Below, piece by piece: positions 26,204 to 35,221 of a stretch of 64,000 nucleotides of DNA. The DNA comes from Pelomonas sp963422775. GTDB lineage: Bacteria > Pseudomonadota > Gammaproteobacteria > Burkholderiales > Burkholderiaceae_C. The translations under genes and the position numbers were made by a program. How positions within the stretch are numbered: position 1 is the stretch's first letter; each line of letters begins with the position of its first letter. The stretch is taken from the NCBI GenBank assembly GCA_963422775.4, contig CAUJSJ030000109.1:1-64000 (forward strand), given 5' to 3'. Under the pieces are notes generated by a model. That model searched no databases. It was not told the origin of the DNA and was given only the letters and a program-made list of their open reading frames with translations.

Positions 26204-26650
26204 ATGAATGCCGAATTGTCACTACTGAACGCGATGACCCAGGAATCAAGCCCTTTGCCCTCTGCCGCGGCCCTTCTCGGTGAACGCCAGCTGGTGCTGC
26301 GCATGATGCCGATGCCGGCCGACGCGAACGCCAATGGCGACATCTTCGGCGGCTGGATCATGGCCCAGGTGGACATTGCCGGCTCCATCCAGCCGGCCCG
26401 CATCTCGCGCGGCCGTGTGGCCACGGTCGCGGTGAACCAGTTCATCTTCAAGCAGCCGGTGTCCATCGGCGACCTGCTGAGCTTCTACGCCACCGTCACC
26501 CGCGTGGGCCGCACGTCGATCACGGTCAATGTCGAGGTGGTGGCCGAGCGCGACCCCGAGAACCTGCACGCGGTCAAGGTGACCGAGGCCAACCTGACCT
26601 ACGTCGCCATCGACCTGCAGGGCAAGCCCCGGCCCTTCGCGACCGGCTGA
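26204..26650 (+). CDS. yciA: YciA-type acyl-CoA thioesterase
   Basis: A 148-residue hot-dog-fold enzyme that hydrolyses acyl-CoA thioesters. The signature 'PADANANGDIFGGWIMAQVD' includes the catalytic Asp and the family 'N-GD-FGG' core, followed by 'FKQPVSIGDLLSFYATV' and 'GRTSITVNVEVVAE'. A second ATG at 26234 is a possible start with a more usual family length. It is divergent from the ABC exporter and convergent with an SGNH hydrolase gene, overlapping it by about 50 bases at the 3' end. It fits with the lipid-metabolism genes that follow. Confidence 0.92.
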   Translation: MNAELSLLNAMTQESSPLPSAAALLGERQLVLRMMPMPADANANGDIFGGWIMAQVDIAGSIQPARISRGRVATVAVNQFIFKQPVSIGDLLSFYATVTRVGRTSITVNVEVVAERDPENLHAVKVTEANLTYVAIDLQGKPRPFATG

Positions 26651-27354
26651 ACGACGATCAGCTCGGCCAGCACCTCGGCCCAGCGACGGTAGCCCTCGGC
26701 ATTCGGGTGGAAGCCATCCTCGGCAATCAGCGTGGGCGCGTGGCGGCGCATGTCCTCGGGCAGTTGCACGAGCTGGCGTGCGGGCTGTGATCGCAGGGCT
26801 TCTTCCAGTGTCCGGTTGAGCCTGCCGGCCTGCTGACCGAAGAACCAGCGCAACGGCTGGGGCAGCAGCGGGAAAGCGTGCATCGGCGGCACGGCGCAGT
26901 GCAGGCTCAGGCGCACGCCGGCGCGCTCGCGGGCCAGGCCGTGGATGCGGTCCAGCGCCTGCACGCTCAGGGCCGGCGCCTGCTGGTCGACCACGTCGTT
27001 GACGCCCAGTGCCGTCACCAGCACGTCGGCGGGCGCGATCAGCGCTTGTTCAAGTTCGGCCAGTGCCTGCTCGCTGCGGTGGCCGCTGCGCGCCACCAAC
27101 TGCCAGGCGACAGGCGCGCCAAGCCGGTCGGCCAGTGCGCGTGCGAGTTGCATCGACAAGGCCTCATGCTGGTGCGCGGCGCCCACGCCGGCGGCGGAGG
27201 AGTCGCCGACGATGAGCAGGCGCAGGGCCGGCTCGCCCTCGCCGATCTGACCGGCTCGCGGACCCGCCGCTTCAGGCAGCCGCAGTGCGGTCGCCCGCAC
27301 CCGCCGACCCTGCCAGATCAGCAGCGGGCCGAGGGCGACTCTTGCAACGGTCAG
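26599..27354 (-). CDS. SGNH/GDSL-family lipase or esterase
   Basis: About 251 residues with the SGNH hydrolase blocks: block I 'LLIVGDSSAAGVGA' (nucleophile Ser), 'WQLVARSGHRSEQ', block III 'VTALGVNDVVDQ', and block V 'DGFHPNAEGYRRWAE' (Asp/His). A hydrophobic N-terminal helix suggests membrane attachment. The start is unsure: the natural N-terminus 'TVARVALGPLLIWQGRRVR' would need CTG at 27354, overlapping the upstream stop as CTGA; the nearest GTG is 27300. It is the last gene of the fatty-acid degradation operon, so a lipid-ester substrate is plausible. The end overlaps yciA. Confidence 0.75.
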   Translation of the reverse strand: MTVARVALGPLLIWQGRRVRATALRLPEAAGPRAGQIGEGEPALRLLIVGDSSAAGVGAAHQHEALSMQLARALADRLGAPVAWQLVARSGHRSEQALAELEQALIAPADVLVTALGVNDVVDQQAPALSVQALDRIHGLARERAGVRLSLHCAVPPMHAFPLLPQPLRWFFGQQAGRLNRTLEEALRSQPARQLVQLPEDMRRHAPTLIAEDGFHPNAEGYRRWAEVLAELIVVQPVAKGRGLPCRSMAT

Positions 27355-28115
27355 GAAAATTGGGTGAAGTCCGGCGCGCGCTTCTGGAAGAAGGCCTGGA
27401 AGGCCTCCATCGCCTCGGGCGAGCGCAGGCGAGCGCCGAAGATCTCGGCTTCGCGCGTGATCGCCGCCTTGACGGCTTCGCGCTGCGCGTCGCGGATCAG
27501 CTTCTTGCTGTCGCGCACGGCACCTGGCGCCAGCGTGTTGAAGCGCTCGGCGATGCGGCGTGCGTGGTTCAGCACCTCGCTGCCCGGCAGCACGCGGTTG
27601 GCGATGCCGCACTCCACGGCCTGTTCGCCGGTGAACGGGTCGCCCAGCAGCAGCTTTTCCGCCGCACGGCGGTTGCCGATCAACTGAGGCAGCACGACGC
27701 TGGAAGCGAACTCGGGCACCAGGCCCAGCGCGACGAAGGGCATGGCCAGGCGGGCGTCGTCGGCGACGAAGACGAGATCGCAGTGCAGCAGCATCGTCGT
27801 GCCGATGCCGATGGCCGCACCTGTGACGGCCGCGACGACCGGCTTGGTGCTGTCCACCAGCGCGTGCATGAACTGGAAGGTCGGCGCGTCTTCACCCCGC
27901 GTCGGGCCTGCCATGAAATCTTCGAGGTCATTGCCCGAGGTGAAGATGCCGGGCTGGCCGGTGATCAGCACGGCGCGCACGGCGGGATCAACATCGGCCG
28001 CCCGCAGGGCATCGGCCATGGCCTGATACATGGCCTGGGTGATCGCGTTCTTTTTCTCGGGGCGGGCGATCTCGATGGTCGCGACGCCGTTGACGGTGTA
28101 GCTCTTGATGGTCAT
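27351..28115 (-). CDS. Enoyl-CoA hydratase/isomerase (crotonase family)
   Basis: A 254-residue crotonase-fold enzyme. Key features are 'IEIARPEKKNAITQAMY', the CoA-binding oxyanion loop 'ITGQPGIFTSGNDLEDF', 'AAVTGAAIGIGTTMLLHCDLVF' and 'ALGLVPEFASS'. The Asp in 'GNDLEDF' and the 'GLVPE' Glu resemble delta3-delta2 enoyl-CoA isomerase-like members, so isomerase activity is as likely as hydratase. It lies in the beta-oxidation operon, 72 bp after the DUF1569 gene and overlapping the SGNH gene. The start at 28115 has AAGGAG seven bases upstream. Confidence 0.93.
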   Translation of the reverse strand: MTIKSYTVNGVATIEIARPEKKNAITQAMYQAMADALRAADVDPAVRAVLITGQPGIFTSGNDLEDFMAGPTRGEDAPTFQFMHALVDSTKPVVAAVTGAAIGIGTTMLLHCDLVFVADDARLAMPFVALGLVPEFASSVVLPQLIGNRRAAEKLLLGDPFTGEQAVECGIANRVLPGSEVLNHARRIAERFNTLAPGAVRDSKKLIRDAQREAVKAAITREAEIFGARLRSPEAMEAFQAFFQKRAPDFTQFS

Positions 28116-28187
28116 GTGAACTCCTTGCGGCAGGTGCTGGCGCTATTGGACGGCATCGACGCCAAGCGAAGCGTCAACCGCGCGACG

Positions 28188-28733
28188 TCAGGCGGTCGCC
28201 GTCTTGGCGTGGAACTGGGTCCAATGATTGGCCAGATGCATCAGATGGGCTCGCTCGTACTGCGGCTTGGTCAGCTCACCGTAGGCGAAATGAGGCCGCA
28301 GTGTGCCGTTGAATTGGGCGAAGACGTCCATCGCGTCCAGCAGGCGCTGCACCGAGACCTTCAGCGCCTGCGAGGCATCCAGCGCCGGCGCACCGGGGAT
28401 GGGCTCATCCAGGCTGTGGCTCATGGCGCCGCGCGCGTTGAACACGGAGAACGCCGCCGACCCGATGGAGGAACGGAACCAGGCGCCCTTGAGCGCCGGG
28501 AAGCCCTGCATCGAGAACTCGATGCTCTGGGCGAGGTGCTGCAGCACCTGGCTGAGATTCCAGGGGTTGCCCTGCACGACCTTCTCGCTGAACAGCAGAT
28601 CCAGCACGGCCTGCTGGGCCTGTTTCCAGCTCGTGAAGGTGTCGAGCCTGCCGGTGCAGGCAGCGAACTGTGTTGCGACGATCGGCGCCGCGAGCAACAC
28701 CGTCGAGGTCTTGAGCGCGCGGCGACGGTCCAT
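28188..28733 (-). CDS. DUF1569 family exported protein
   Basis: A 181-residue protein with an N-terminal Arg-Arg-Arg and a hydrophobic segment ('MDRRRALKTSTVLLAAPIV'). This may be a Tat-type signal or anchor, followed by a Cys in 'FAACTGRL' that could be a lipobox. The mature part matches DUF1569, a DinB-like four-helix domain with likely metal histidines ('VLQHLAQSIEFSMQG', 'ERAHLMHLANHW'). The function is unknown. It starts three bases after the thiolase stop, so it belongs to the fatty-acid operon. Confidence 0.8.
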   Translation of the reverse strand: MDRRRALKTSTVLLAAPIVATQFAACTGRLDTFTSWKQAQQAVLDLLFSEKVVQGNPWNLSQVLQHLAQSIEFSMQGFPALKGAWFRSSIGSAAFSVFNARGAMSHSLDEPIPGAPALDASQALKVSVQRLLDAMDVFAQFNGTLRPHFAYGELTKPQYERAHLMHLANHWTQFHAKTATA

Positions 28734-28736
28734 GGT

Positions 28737-29951
28737 TTACAGCCTTTCGAAGATGCCTGCTGCGCCTTGGCCGGTGCCGACGCACATTGTGACCATGCCG
28801 TACTTGCCACCGGTGCGGCGCAGGCCGTGGATGACCGAGGCCGCGCGGATGGCGCCGGTGGCGCCCAGCGGGTGGCCCAGCGCGATGGCGCCACCGTTGG
28901 GATTGACCTTGCTGCGGTCCAGCACGATGCCCTTGCTGTCGAGATCGTTCAGCACGGCCAGCGACTGCGCGGCGAAGGCTTCGTTCAGTTCGATCCAGTC
29001 CAGGTCGGCGGCGGTGATGCCGGAGGCCTTCAGCGCGACGGGGATGGCGGCGATGGGGCCGATGCCCATGATCTCCGGCGGTACGCCGCGCACGGCGAAG
29101 GACACGAAACGGGCCAGCGGCGTCAGGTTGTAGCGCTTGAGCGCCGCTTCGCTGACGATCAGCAGGCCGCCCGAGCCGTCGGAGGTCTGCGAGCTGTTGC
29201 CGGCGGTGACTCTGCCCTTGGCGGCGAACACGGGCTTGAGCTTGGCCAGGCCTTCCAGCGACGTGTCGGGGCGGGCGCCTTCGTCGAGCTTGACGGTGCG
29301 GGTCTTGGTGTTGATGCTGCCGTCAGCAAGATTCGGCGTGCGCTCGACGACGTCGAAAGGCGTCATCTCGGCGTCAAAGTGACCGGCAGCCATGGCGGCT
29401 ACCGCACGACGGTGCGATTCCACCGAAAACTCGTCCTGCGTTTCGCGGCTGATCTTCCACTGCGCGGCGACTTTCTCGGCCGTCAGGCCCATGCCGTAGG
29501 CGATGCCGATGTTCTCGTCACGCTCGAAGATCAGCGGGCTCAGGGACGGCTTGTTGCCGCCCATCGGGATCATGGACATGGACTCGACGCCACCGGCGAA
29601 CATCACGTCGGCCTCGCCGACGCGGATGCGGTCCGCGGCCATCTGCACGGCGGTGATGCCGGAAGCGCAGTAGCGGTTGATCGTCACGCCGCCGATGGTG
29701 GGGCCGAGACCGGCCAGCACGGACGCGACGCGGGCGATGTTCATGCCCTGCTCGCCCTCGGGGAAGGAGCAGCCGACGATGGCGTCTTCAATGGCCGCCG
29801 GGTCCAGGCCCGGGGCTTGCGCCAGCACGGCCTGCATGACCTTGACGAGCATCTCGTCGGGGCGGGTGTTCTTGAAGTAGCCACGACCGCTCTTGCCGAT
29901 GGGCAGACGGGTGGCGGCGACGATGTAGGCGTCTTGAACTTGCTTGCTCAT
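28737..29951 (-). CDS. fadA: Acetyl-CoA C-acyltransferase (3-ketoacyl-CoA thiolase)
   Basis: A 404-residue degradative thiolase that releases acetyl-CoA from 3-ketoacyl-CoA. The nucleophile Cys is in 'INRYCASGITAVQ', the histidine in 'PNGGAIALGHPLGATGA' and the second Cys in 'VTMCVGTGQGAA'. The length fits FadA-type thiolases. The start at 29951 has AAAGGA upstream; open frame further up is not supported. It lies between the DUF4442 and DUF1569 genes in the fatty-acid operon, with gaps of 10 and 3 bp, and acts after the FadB-like protein encoded upstream. Confidence 0.96.
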   Translation of the reverse strand: MSKQVQDAYIVAATRLPIGKSGRGYFKNTRPDEMLVKVMQAVLAQAPGLDPAAIEDAIVGCSFPEGEQGMNIARVASVLAGLGPTIGGVTINRYCASGITAVQMAADRIRVGEADVMFAGGVESMSMIPMGGNKPSLSPLIFERDENIGIAYGMGLTAEKVAAQWKISRETQDEFSVESHRRAVAAMAAGHFDAEMTPFDVVERTPNLADGSINTKTRTVKLDEGARPDTSLEGLAKLKPVFAAKGRVTAGNSSQTSDGSGGLLIVSEAALKRYNLTPLARFVSFAVRGVPPEIMGIGPIAAIPVALKASGITAADLDWIELNEAFAAQSLAVLNDLDSKGIVLDRSKVNPNGGAIALGHPLGATGAIRAASVIHGLRRTGGKYGMVTMCVGTGQGAAGIFERL

Positions 29952-29961
29952 GATGTTTCCT

Positions 29962-30453
29962 TTAAGCCTGGGGCTTCTCTTTGGGCACCCAGGCCCAGAC
30001 AAATTCACACTCGATCGGCTCGATGCCGGCTTCGTCGGTCACGGTCACGGCGACCTTGACCTCACCCTTGATTTCGTTGGCCATCGCGAAGCGCTGGGCC
30101 GCCGTCAGGTGCGCCTTGGCGACCAGGCCACCGGTGGCGCGCTTCCTGAAGTTCACCTGCAGCGATTTGCACAGCGGCAGGCAGTCGTCGCGCACGTTCA
30201 TGCCCACCACCATGCCGGTGGCCGTCTCGGCCAGCAGCGACATGGCGGCGGCATGCACGCCCTTGATGTGGTTCTGCACCGGGCGCTTGTTGGCGACGTG
30301 GATCTCGCTGTGCTCGGGCGTGAGCGCGACGAAATCCAGCGACGCCGTGCCCGTGAAAGGCACGGCGCGGCGCAGCGCGAAGTTGCGCGCGGCGCCCCGC
30401 AGCGGGCCGGGCAGGCCGTCCAGCTTGGCGAGGGTGCGTTGAAGCCGGTTCAC
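29962..30453 (-). CDS. DUF4442 hot-dog-fold thioesterase-like protein
   Basis: A 163-residue protein matching DUF4442, a hot-dog-fold family: 'ALTPEHSEIHVANKRPVQNHIKGVHAAAM', 'LAETATGMVVGMNV' and 'ECEFVWAWVPK'. The 'NHIKGVHAAAM' helix is where related thioesterases bind the thioester. It is probably an acyl-CoA thioesterase that relieves dead-end acyl-CoAs during beta-oxidation (inference from fold and operon). It starts eight bases after the FadB-like stop. Confidence 0.85.
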   Translation of the reverse strand: MNRLQRTLAKLDGLPGPLRGAARNFALRRAVPFTGTASLDFVALTPEHSEIHVANKRPVQNHIKGVHAAAMSLLAETATGMVVGMNVRDDCLPLCKSLQVNFRKRATGGLVAKAHLTAAQRFAMANEIKGEVKVAVTVTDEAGIEPIECEFVWAWVPKEKPQA

Positions 30454-30461
30454 GTCGGACC

Positions 30462-32858
30462 TTAGTTGCGGACGGGTTTACCGGTCTGCAGCATCCCCAT
30501 GATGCGTTCCTGAGTCTTAGGGTTGTCCAGCAGCGCGCAGAAGTGCTTGCGCTCCAGCGCCATCACGTATTCCTCGGTGACGAGGGAACCGGCCTCGACT
30601 TCGCCACCGCAGACCACGTCGGCGATCGCCGCGGCCAGGTGGTAGTCGTGGGCGCTGACGAAGCCGCCGTCGCGCATGTTGGCAACCTGGCCCTTGATCG
30701 TCGCGATGCCGCTGCGGCCCGCGACCGGGAACAGCGCCTTGTGCGGCGGGCGGTAGCCGGCCTCGGACATGCCGATGGCGGTGGCCGTGGCCACGTGCAG
30801 CAATTCGTCCTTGTGCGGCACGATGATGTCGCTGTCCAGCAGGAAGCCGTTCTTCTTGGCTTCATGGGCAGAGGTCGCGACCTTGGCCGTGGCCGCGGTC
30901 AGGAAGCCGTCCTTCAGGAAGGCCAGGATGTCGGCACCGGCATTGCCGGCGGTGGCCATCTCGGCGGCGCGGCGGGCGATATAGGTCAGGCCGCCACCGC
31001 CGGGCACCAGGCCCACGCCGACTTCGACCAGGCCCACATAGCTCTCGACGTGGGCAACACGGCGTGCGCAGTGCACGGCCAGCTCGGCGCCACCGCCCAG
31101 CGCGAGGCCGCGCATCGCGGCGACGACCGGCACGCTGGCATAGCGCAGGCGCAGCATCATGTCCTGCAGCTTCTTCTCTTCCGGCGCGATGCCCTTGCTG
31201 CCCATCTTCATGAAGACGGGCATCAGGCTCTCGAGGTTGGCGCCGGCCGAGAACACGTCGTCCGGCGACCAGATCACCAGGCCCTTGTAGTCGGCTTCAG
31301 CAATCTCGACAGCCTTGAGCAGGCCTTCGGTGACGGCCGGGCTGATCAGGTGCAGCTTGGCGGTGATGGAGGCGATGACGACCTTGCCGTCCAGCGTCCA
31401 GACGCGCACTTCGTCGTTCTTGAACAGCTCGGTGCCGCTCTTCAGCGGGTCGGCGGCGCCGGTGCCGAGCAGCGATTCGCGGAAGGCCTGCCGGCTGTAG
31501 ACCGGCAGCTCGCTGCGCGGCTTGAACTTGCCTTCAGCGGCGCTCCACGAGCCTTGCGGAGTGTGCACGCCACCGGCTTCGGCCACGGGGCCTTCGGTGA
31601 CCCAGGCCGGCAGCGGCGCGCTGGACAGGGTCTTGCCGTCGGCGATGTCGGCCGAGATCCACGCGGCGACCTGCGTCCAGCCGGCGGCCTGCCACAGCTC
31701 GAAGGGGCCTTGGCTGGTGCCGAAGCCCCAGCGCATCGCGAAGTCGATCTCGCGGGCCGTGTCGGCCACGGTGTTGAGGTGCACGGCGGCGTAGTGGAAG
31801 CTGTCGCGCAGGATGGCCCACAGGAACTGGGCTTGCGGGTTGGTGCTTTCGCGCAGCAGCTTCAGGCGGTCGGCCGGCTGCTTCTTGAGCATGCGGGCGA
31901 CGATCTCGTCGGCCTTCTTGCCGCCGGCGACGTACTCGCCGGTCGCGAAGTCCAGGCGCTGGATGTCCTTGCCGACCTTCTTGTAGAAACCCGCGCCGGT
32001 CTTCTGGCCCAGGGCGCCCTTCTCGATCAGGCCGGCCAGCACCTTGGGCGTGGCGTAGGTCGAGTAGAAGGGGTCGTCCTTCAGGTTGTCCTGCATGGTC
32101 TTGACGACGTGGGCCATGGTGTCCAGGCCGACGACGTCTGCGGTGCGGAAGGTGCCCGACGACGCGCGGCCCAGCTTCTTGCCGGTCAGGTCGTCAACGA
32201 CGTCCACCGACAGGCCGAACTTCTCGGCCTCGATCATCGTGGCCATCATGCCGGCGATGCCAACGCGGTTGGCGACGAAGTTGGGCGTGTCGTGGGCGCG
32301 CACGACGCTCTTGCCCAGCGACGTGGTCACGAAGGCTTCGAGCTGGTCGAGGATTTCCGGCTGCGTGGTCGGCGTGTTGATCAGCTCGACCAGCGCCATG
32401 TAGCGCGGCGGGTTGAAGAAGTGGATGCCGCAGAAGCGCGGCTTGATTTCTTCGGGCAGCACTTCAGAGAGCTTGGTGATGCTCAGGCCCGAGGTGTTGG
32501 ACGCGACGATGGCGTGCGGCGCCACGAACGGCGCGATCTTGGTGTACAGGTCGAGCTTCCAGTCCATGCGCTCGGCGATGGCCTCGATGATGAGGTCGCA
32601 GCCCTTGAGCAGTTCCAGGTGCTCTTCGTAGTTGGCCTGCTGGATCAGCACGGCCTCGGCACTGTCGCCAAGCGGGGCGGGCTTGAGCTTCTTCAGGCCG
32701 TCGACGGCCTTGGTGACGATGCCGTTCTTGGCACCTTCCTTGGCGGGCAGGTCGAACAGCACGACCGGCACCTTGCAGTTGACGAGGTGGGCTGCGATCT
32801 GCGCGCCCATCACGCCGGCGCCGAGCACGGCGACCTTGCGGACTTGGAATCGACTCAT
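30462..32858 (-). CDS. 3-Hydroxyacyl-CoA dehydrogenase / enoyl-CoA hydratase fusion (FadN-like order)
   Basis: A 798-residue bifunctional enzyme for two beta-oxidation steps. The N-terminus is the NAD-binding dehydrogenase ('KVAVLGAGVMGAQIAAHLVN', about 7-26) with the catalytic His context 'RFCGIHFFNPP' and the C-terminal helical domain 'TGAGFYKKVG'. The crotonase domain follows at about 500-700 ('VIWSPDDVFSAGANLESL', 'AMRGLALGGGAELAVHC', 'VEVGVGLVPGGGG'). This dehydrogenase-first order resembles FadN rather than enteric FadB. AAGGAG eight bases before ATG 32858 fixes the start. It sits 79 bp after the DUF2147 gene. Confidence 0.95.
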   Translation of the reverse strand: MSRFQVRKVAVLGAGVMGAQIAAHLVNCKVPVVLFDLPAKEGAKNGIVTKAVDGLKKLKPAPLGDSAEAVLIQQANYEEHLELLKGCDLIIEAIAERMDWKLDLYTKIAPFVAPHAIVASNTSGLSITKLSEVLPEEIKPRFCGIHFFNPPRYMALVELINTPTTQPEILDQLEAFVTTSLGKSVVRAHDTPNFVANRVGIAGMMATMIEAEKFGLSVDVVDDLTGKKLGRASSGTFRTADVVGLDTMAHVVKTMQDNLKDDPFYSTYATPKVLAGLIEKGALGQKTGAGFYKKVGKDIQRLDFATGEYVAGGKKADEIVARMLKKQPADRLKLLRESTNPQAQFLWAILRDSFHYAAVHLNTVADTAREIDFAMRWGFGTSQGPFELWQAAGWTQVAAWISADIADGKTLSSAPLPAWVTEGPVAEAGGVHTPQGSWSAAEGKFKPRSELPVYSRQAFRESLLGTGAADPLKSGTELFKNDEVRVWTLDGKVVIASITAKLHLISPAVTEGLLKAVEIAEADYKGLVIWSPDDVFSAGANLESLMPVFMKMGSKGIAPEEKKLQDMMLRLRYASVPVVAAMRGLALGGGAELAVHCARRVAHVESYVGLVEVGVGLVPGGGGLTYIARRAAEMATAGNAGADILAFLKDGFLTAATAKVATSAHEAKKNGFLLDSDIIVPHKDELLHVATATAIGMSEAGYRPPHKALFPVAGRSGIATIKGQVANMRDGGFVSAHDYHLAAAIADVVCGGEVEAGSLVTEEYVMALERKHFCALLDNPKTQERIMGMLQTGKPVRN

Positions 32859-32937
32859 CTTTACTCCTTGCGGGACAGACCTGCCGGGTACTCCCGGCTG
32901 CTCTGTCCTCAACTGGTTGAAAACTGACTAAAAAGGG

Positions 32938-33363
32938 TCACTCGACGCGAATCCACGTCTGCGTACGGTAGAAGGGGCCGATGTAGCCGCGCATCTCCAG
33001 TTTCTTGCCACCGTCCACGGGCTTCAGGCGCGTGCGGTAGGTCTTGCCGTTATTGGGGTCGAGGATCTCGCCATGGCCCCACAGACCGTCACCGTCGGGC
33101 TTCACGCCGCGGAGGATCTGCAGGCCGACGACCGGCTTGTCCTTGCGGTCGTCGCTGCATTTGTCGCACTTGCCGTCGGCCGGATCTTTCGGGTCCAGCA
33201 GCTTGTCGATGCTGCCCACGAGGACGCCCCCCTGTTCGCTGATGCGGACCAGCGACTTCGCGGTTTTGCCGTCGTCGTCGATGGTCTTCCACAAGCCCAC
33301 GGGTGTGGCCTGCGCGAACGCAAGCGAGGGCAACAGCAGGGCAGCAGCGAACAGGGATTTCAT
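32938..33363 (-). CDS. DUF2147 exported protein within the beta-oxidation operon
   Basis: A 141-residue protein with a signal peptide (cleavage after AFA-Q, about 18) and the DUF2147 domain: 'PVGLWKTIDDDGKTAKSLVRI', 'GEILDPNNGKTYRTRLK', 'LEMRGYIGPFYRTQTW'. A Cys pair ('GKCDKCSDDRKDKP') may bind metal or form a disulphide. The family is periplasmic and uncharacterised; its presence in this operon hints at an envelope or lipid-related role. The start is 10 bases after the acyl-CoA dehydrogenase stop. Confidence 0.88.
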   Translation of the reverse strand: MKSLFAAALLLPSLAFAQATPVGLWKTIDDDGKTAKSLVRISEQGGVLVGSIDKLLDPKDPADGKCDKCSDDRKDKPVVGLQILRGVKPDGDGLWGHGEILDPNNGKTYRTRLKPVDGGKKLEMRGYIGPFYRTQTWIRVE

Positions 33364-33373
33364 CGGGGCGTCC

Positions 33374-35182
33374 TCAGAACAGCGCTTCTTCCATTTCCAT
33401 CAGCGGCGCCAGACCGGCACGCGCGGTGCGGATCAGGCTGGCCGTCTCGGGCAGCAGCTTGGCGAAGTAGAAGCGCGCCGTGGCCAGCTTGGCCGTGTAG
33501 AAGGGATCACCGCTGTCCTTCTTGGCCAGCGCGATCTTGGCAGCTTGCGCGAAGAAGAAGGCAAACGTCATGTGGCCCACCACGCGCAGGTAGTCCACGG
33601 CGGCAGCGCCCACTTCGTCGGGGTTGCCAAAGGCCTTCATGCCCAGTTCCTGCGTGAGCTTGTTGACCTTGTCGCCCAGGTCGGCCAGCGGGTTCACGAA
33701 CTCCTGCATGGCTTCGTTGGTGCCCTCTTCCTCGATGAAGGCGGCGATCTTCTTGCCGAACTTCTTCAGCGTGGCGCCGTTGTTGCCCAGCACCTTGCGG
33801 CCCAGCAGGTCCAGCGACTGGATGGTGTTGGTGCCCTCGTAGATCATGTTGATGCGCGCGTCGCGCACGTACTGCTCCATGCCCCACTCGTGGATGAAGC
33901 CGTGGCCGCCGAACACCTGCATGCAGTGCGACGTGGTCGCGGTGTGGCCGTTGTCGGTGATGAAGGCCTTGACGATGGGGGTCAGCAACGCGACCAGTTC
34001 GGCGTCGCAGTCCTTGCGCACCTTCTCGTCGTCGGTGGTTGTGCTCCTTGTCGAGCAGCAGCACGGTGCAGAAGATCTGCAGCGCGCGGCCGCCTTCGGC
34101 GATACGCACTTGGCCGTGAGCAGCATCTTGCGCACGTCGGGGTGCACGATGATCGGGTCGGCTTCCTTGTCCTTGAGCCTTCGGACGCACTCGAGAGCGA
34201 GCGCATCTGCAGGCGGTCCTTGGCATAGGCCACGGCGTTCTGGTAGGCCACTTCGGTCAGGCCGAGGGACTGGTTGCCCACGCCCAGGCGGGCCGCGTTC
34301 ATCATGACGAACATCGCGGCCAGGCCCTTGTTGGGCTGGCCCACCATCGTGCCGTTGGCGCCTTCCAGCACGATCTGCGCGGTGGCGTTGCCGTGGATGC
34401 CCATCTTGTGCTCCAGGCCGGCGCAGAAGACAGGGTTGCGCGAACCCAGCGAGCCGTCCGCGTTCACATTGAACTTCGGCACGACGAACAGCGAGATGCC
34501 CTTGGAACCGGCGGGTGCGTCCGGCAGGCGGGCCAGCACCAGGTGGACGATGTTGTCGGCCATGTCGTGCTCGCCGGCCGAGATGAAGATCTTGGCACCG
34601 GTGATCTTGTAGCTGCCGTCGGCCTGCGGCTCGGCCTTGGTGCGCAGCATGCCGAGGTCGGTGCCGCAATGCGGCTCGGTCAGGCACATCGTGCCGGTCC
34701 ACTCGCCGCTGGTCAGCTTGGGCAGGTAGGTGGCCTGCTGCTCGGGCGTGCCGTGGGCGTTGCAAGGCCTCGTAGGCGCCGTGGCTCAGGCCCGGGTACA
34801 TCGTCCAGGCCTGGTTGGCCGAGTTCAGCATCTCGTAGAAGAACTGGTTCACAAGATGCGGCAAGCCCTGGCCGCCAAACTGCGGGTCGCAGGAGAGCGC
34901 CGGCCAGCCGCCTTCGACGTACTGCTTGTAGGCCTCCTTGAAGCCCTTGGGCGGCTTGACCTCGTGCGTCGTCTTGTCCAGCACGCAACCTTCGGCGTCG
35001 CCGCTGAGGTTGATCGGAGCGATGACTGAAGCGGCGAACTTGCCACCTTCCTCGAGCACCGCGTTGATTGTGTCGGCGTCGATGTCCTCGTGACCGGGCA
35101 ACATCTTCAACTCGTCGACGACGTTCAACAGCTCGTGCATGACGAACTGCATGTCACGCATGGGCGGGGTGTACTGGGGCAT
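33374..35182 (-). pseudogene. Acyl-CoA dehydrogenase (DUF1974-type, about 600 aa) with multiple frame changes
   Basis: The gene encodes a medium/long-chain acyl-CoA dehydrogenase, starting 'MPQYTPPMRDMQFVMHELLN' and ending 'AGLAPLMEMEEALF'. The conserved protein can only be read by changing frame four times: near 34758-34763 (after 'SHGAYEAL'), near 34178-34200 (after 'DRLQMRSLS'), near 34100-34118 (before 'AEGGRALQIFCTVLLLDKEH') and near 34033-34043 (before 'DDEKVRKDCD'). Key parts survive across frames: 'MCLTEPHCGTDLG' and 'KITGAKIFISAGEHDM' for FAD/substrate binding, and 'HCMQVFGGHGFIHEWGMEQ'. One frame stays open throughout, so no stop appears. Clustered shifts suggest sequence error or recent decay. 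Without the enzyme, the operon's first oxidation step would be missing. Confidence 0.85.
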
Positions 35183-35221
35183 CGGGGTACTCCTGGAACT
35201 ACGGTGGGGTGGTGAAGCGGG

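Noticed and set aside
27285..30059. A 924-codon open frame on the plus strand opposite the enoyl-CoA hydratase, DUF1569 and thiolase genes
   Set aside because: It is an antisense shadow caused by high GC and codon bias. Its composition is Arg/Gly/His/Asp-rich low-complexity, it crosses gene boundaries, and the minus-strand genes have clear family motifs.
30543..32927. A 794-codon plus-strand open frame opposite the 3-hydroxyacyl-CoA dehydrogenase fusion
   Set aside because: Antisense shadow with no recognisable domain; the minus-strand enzyme is unmistakable.
34178..35182. Programmed frameshifting in the acyl-CoA dehydrogenase gene
   Set aside because: Four separate shifts in different directions without slippery sequences or stop codons fit sequence error or decay far better than programmed recoding.
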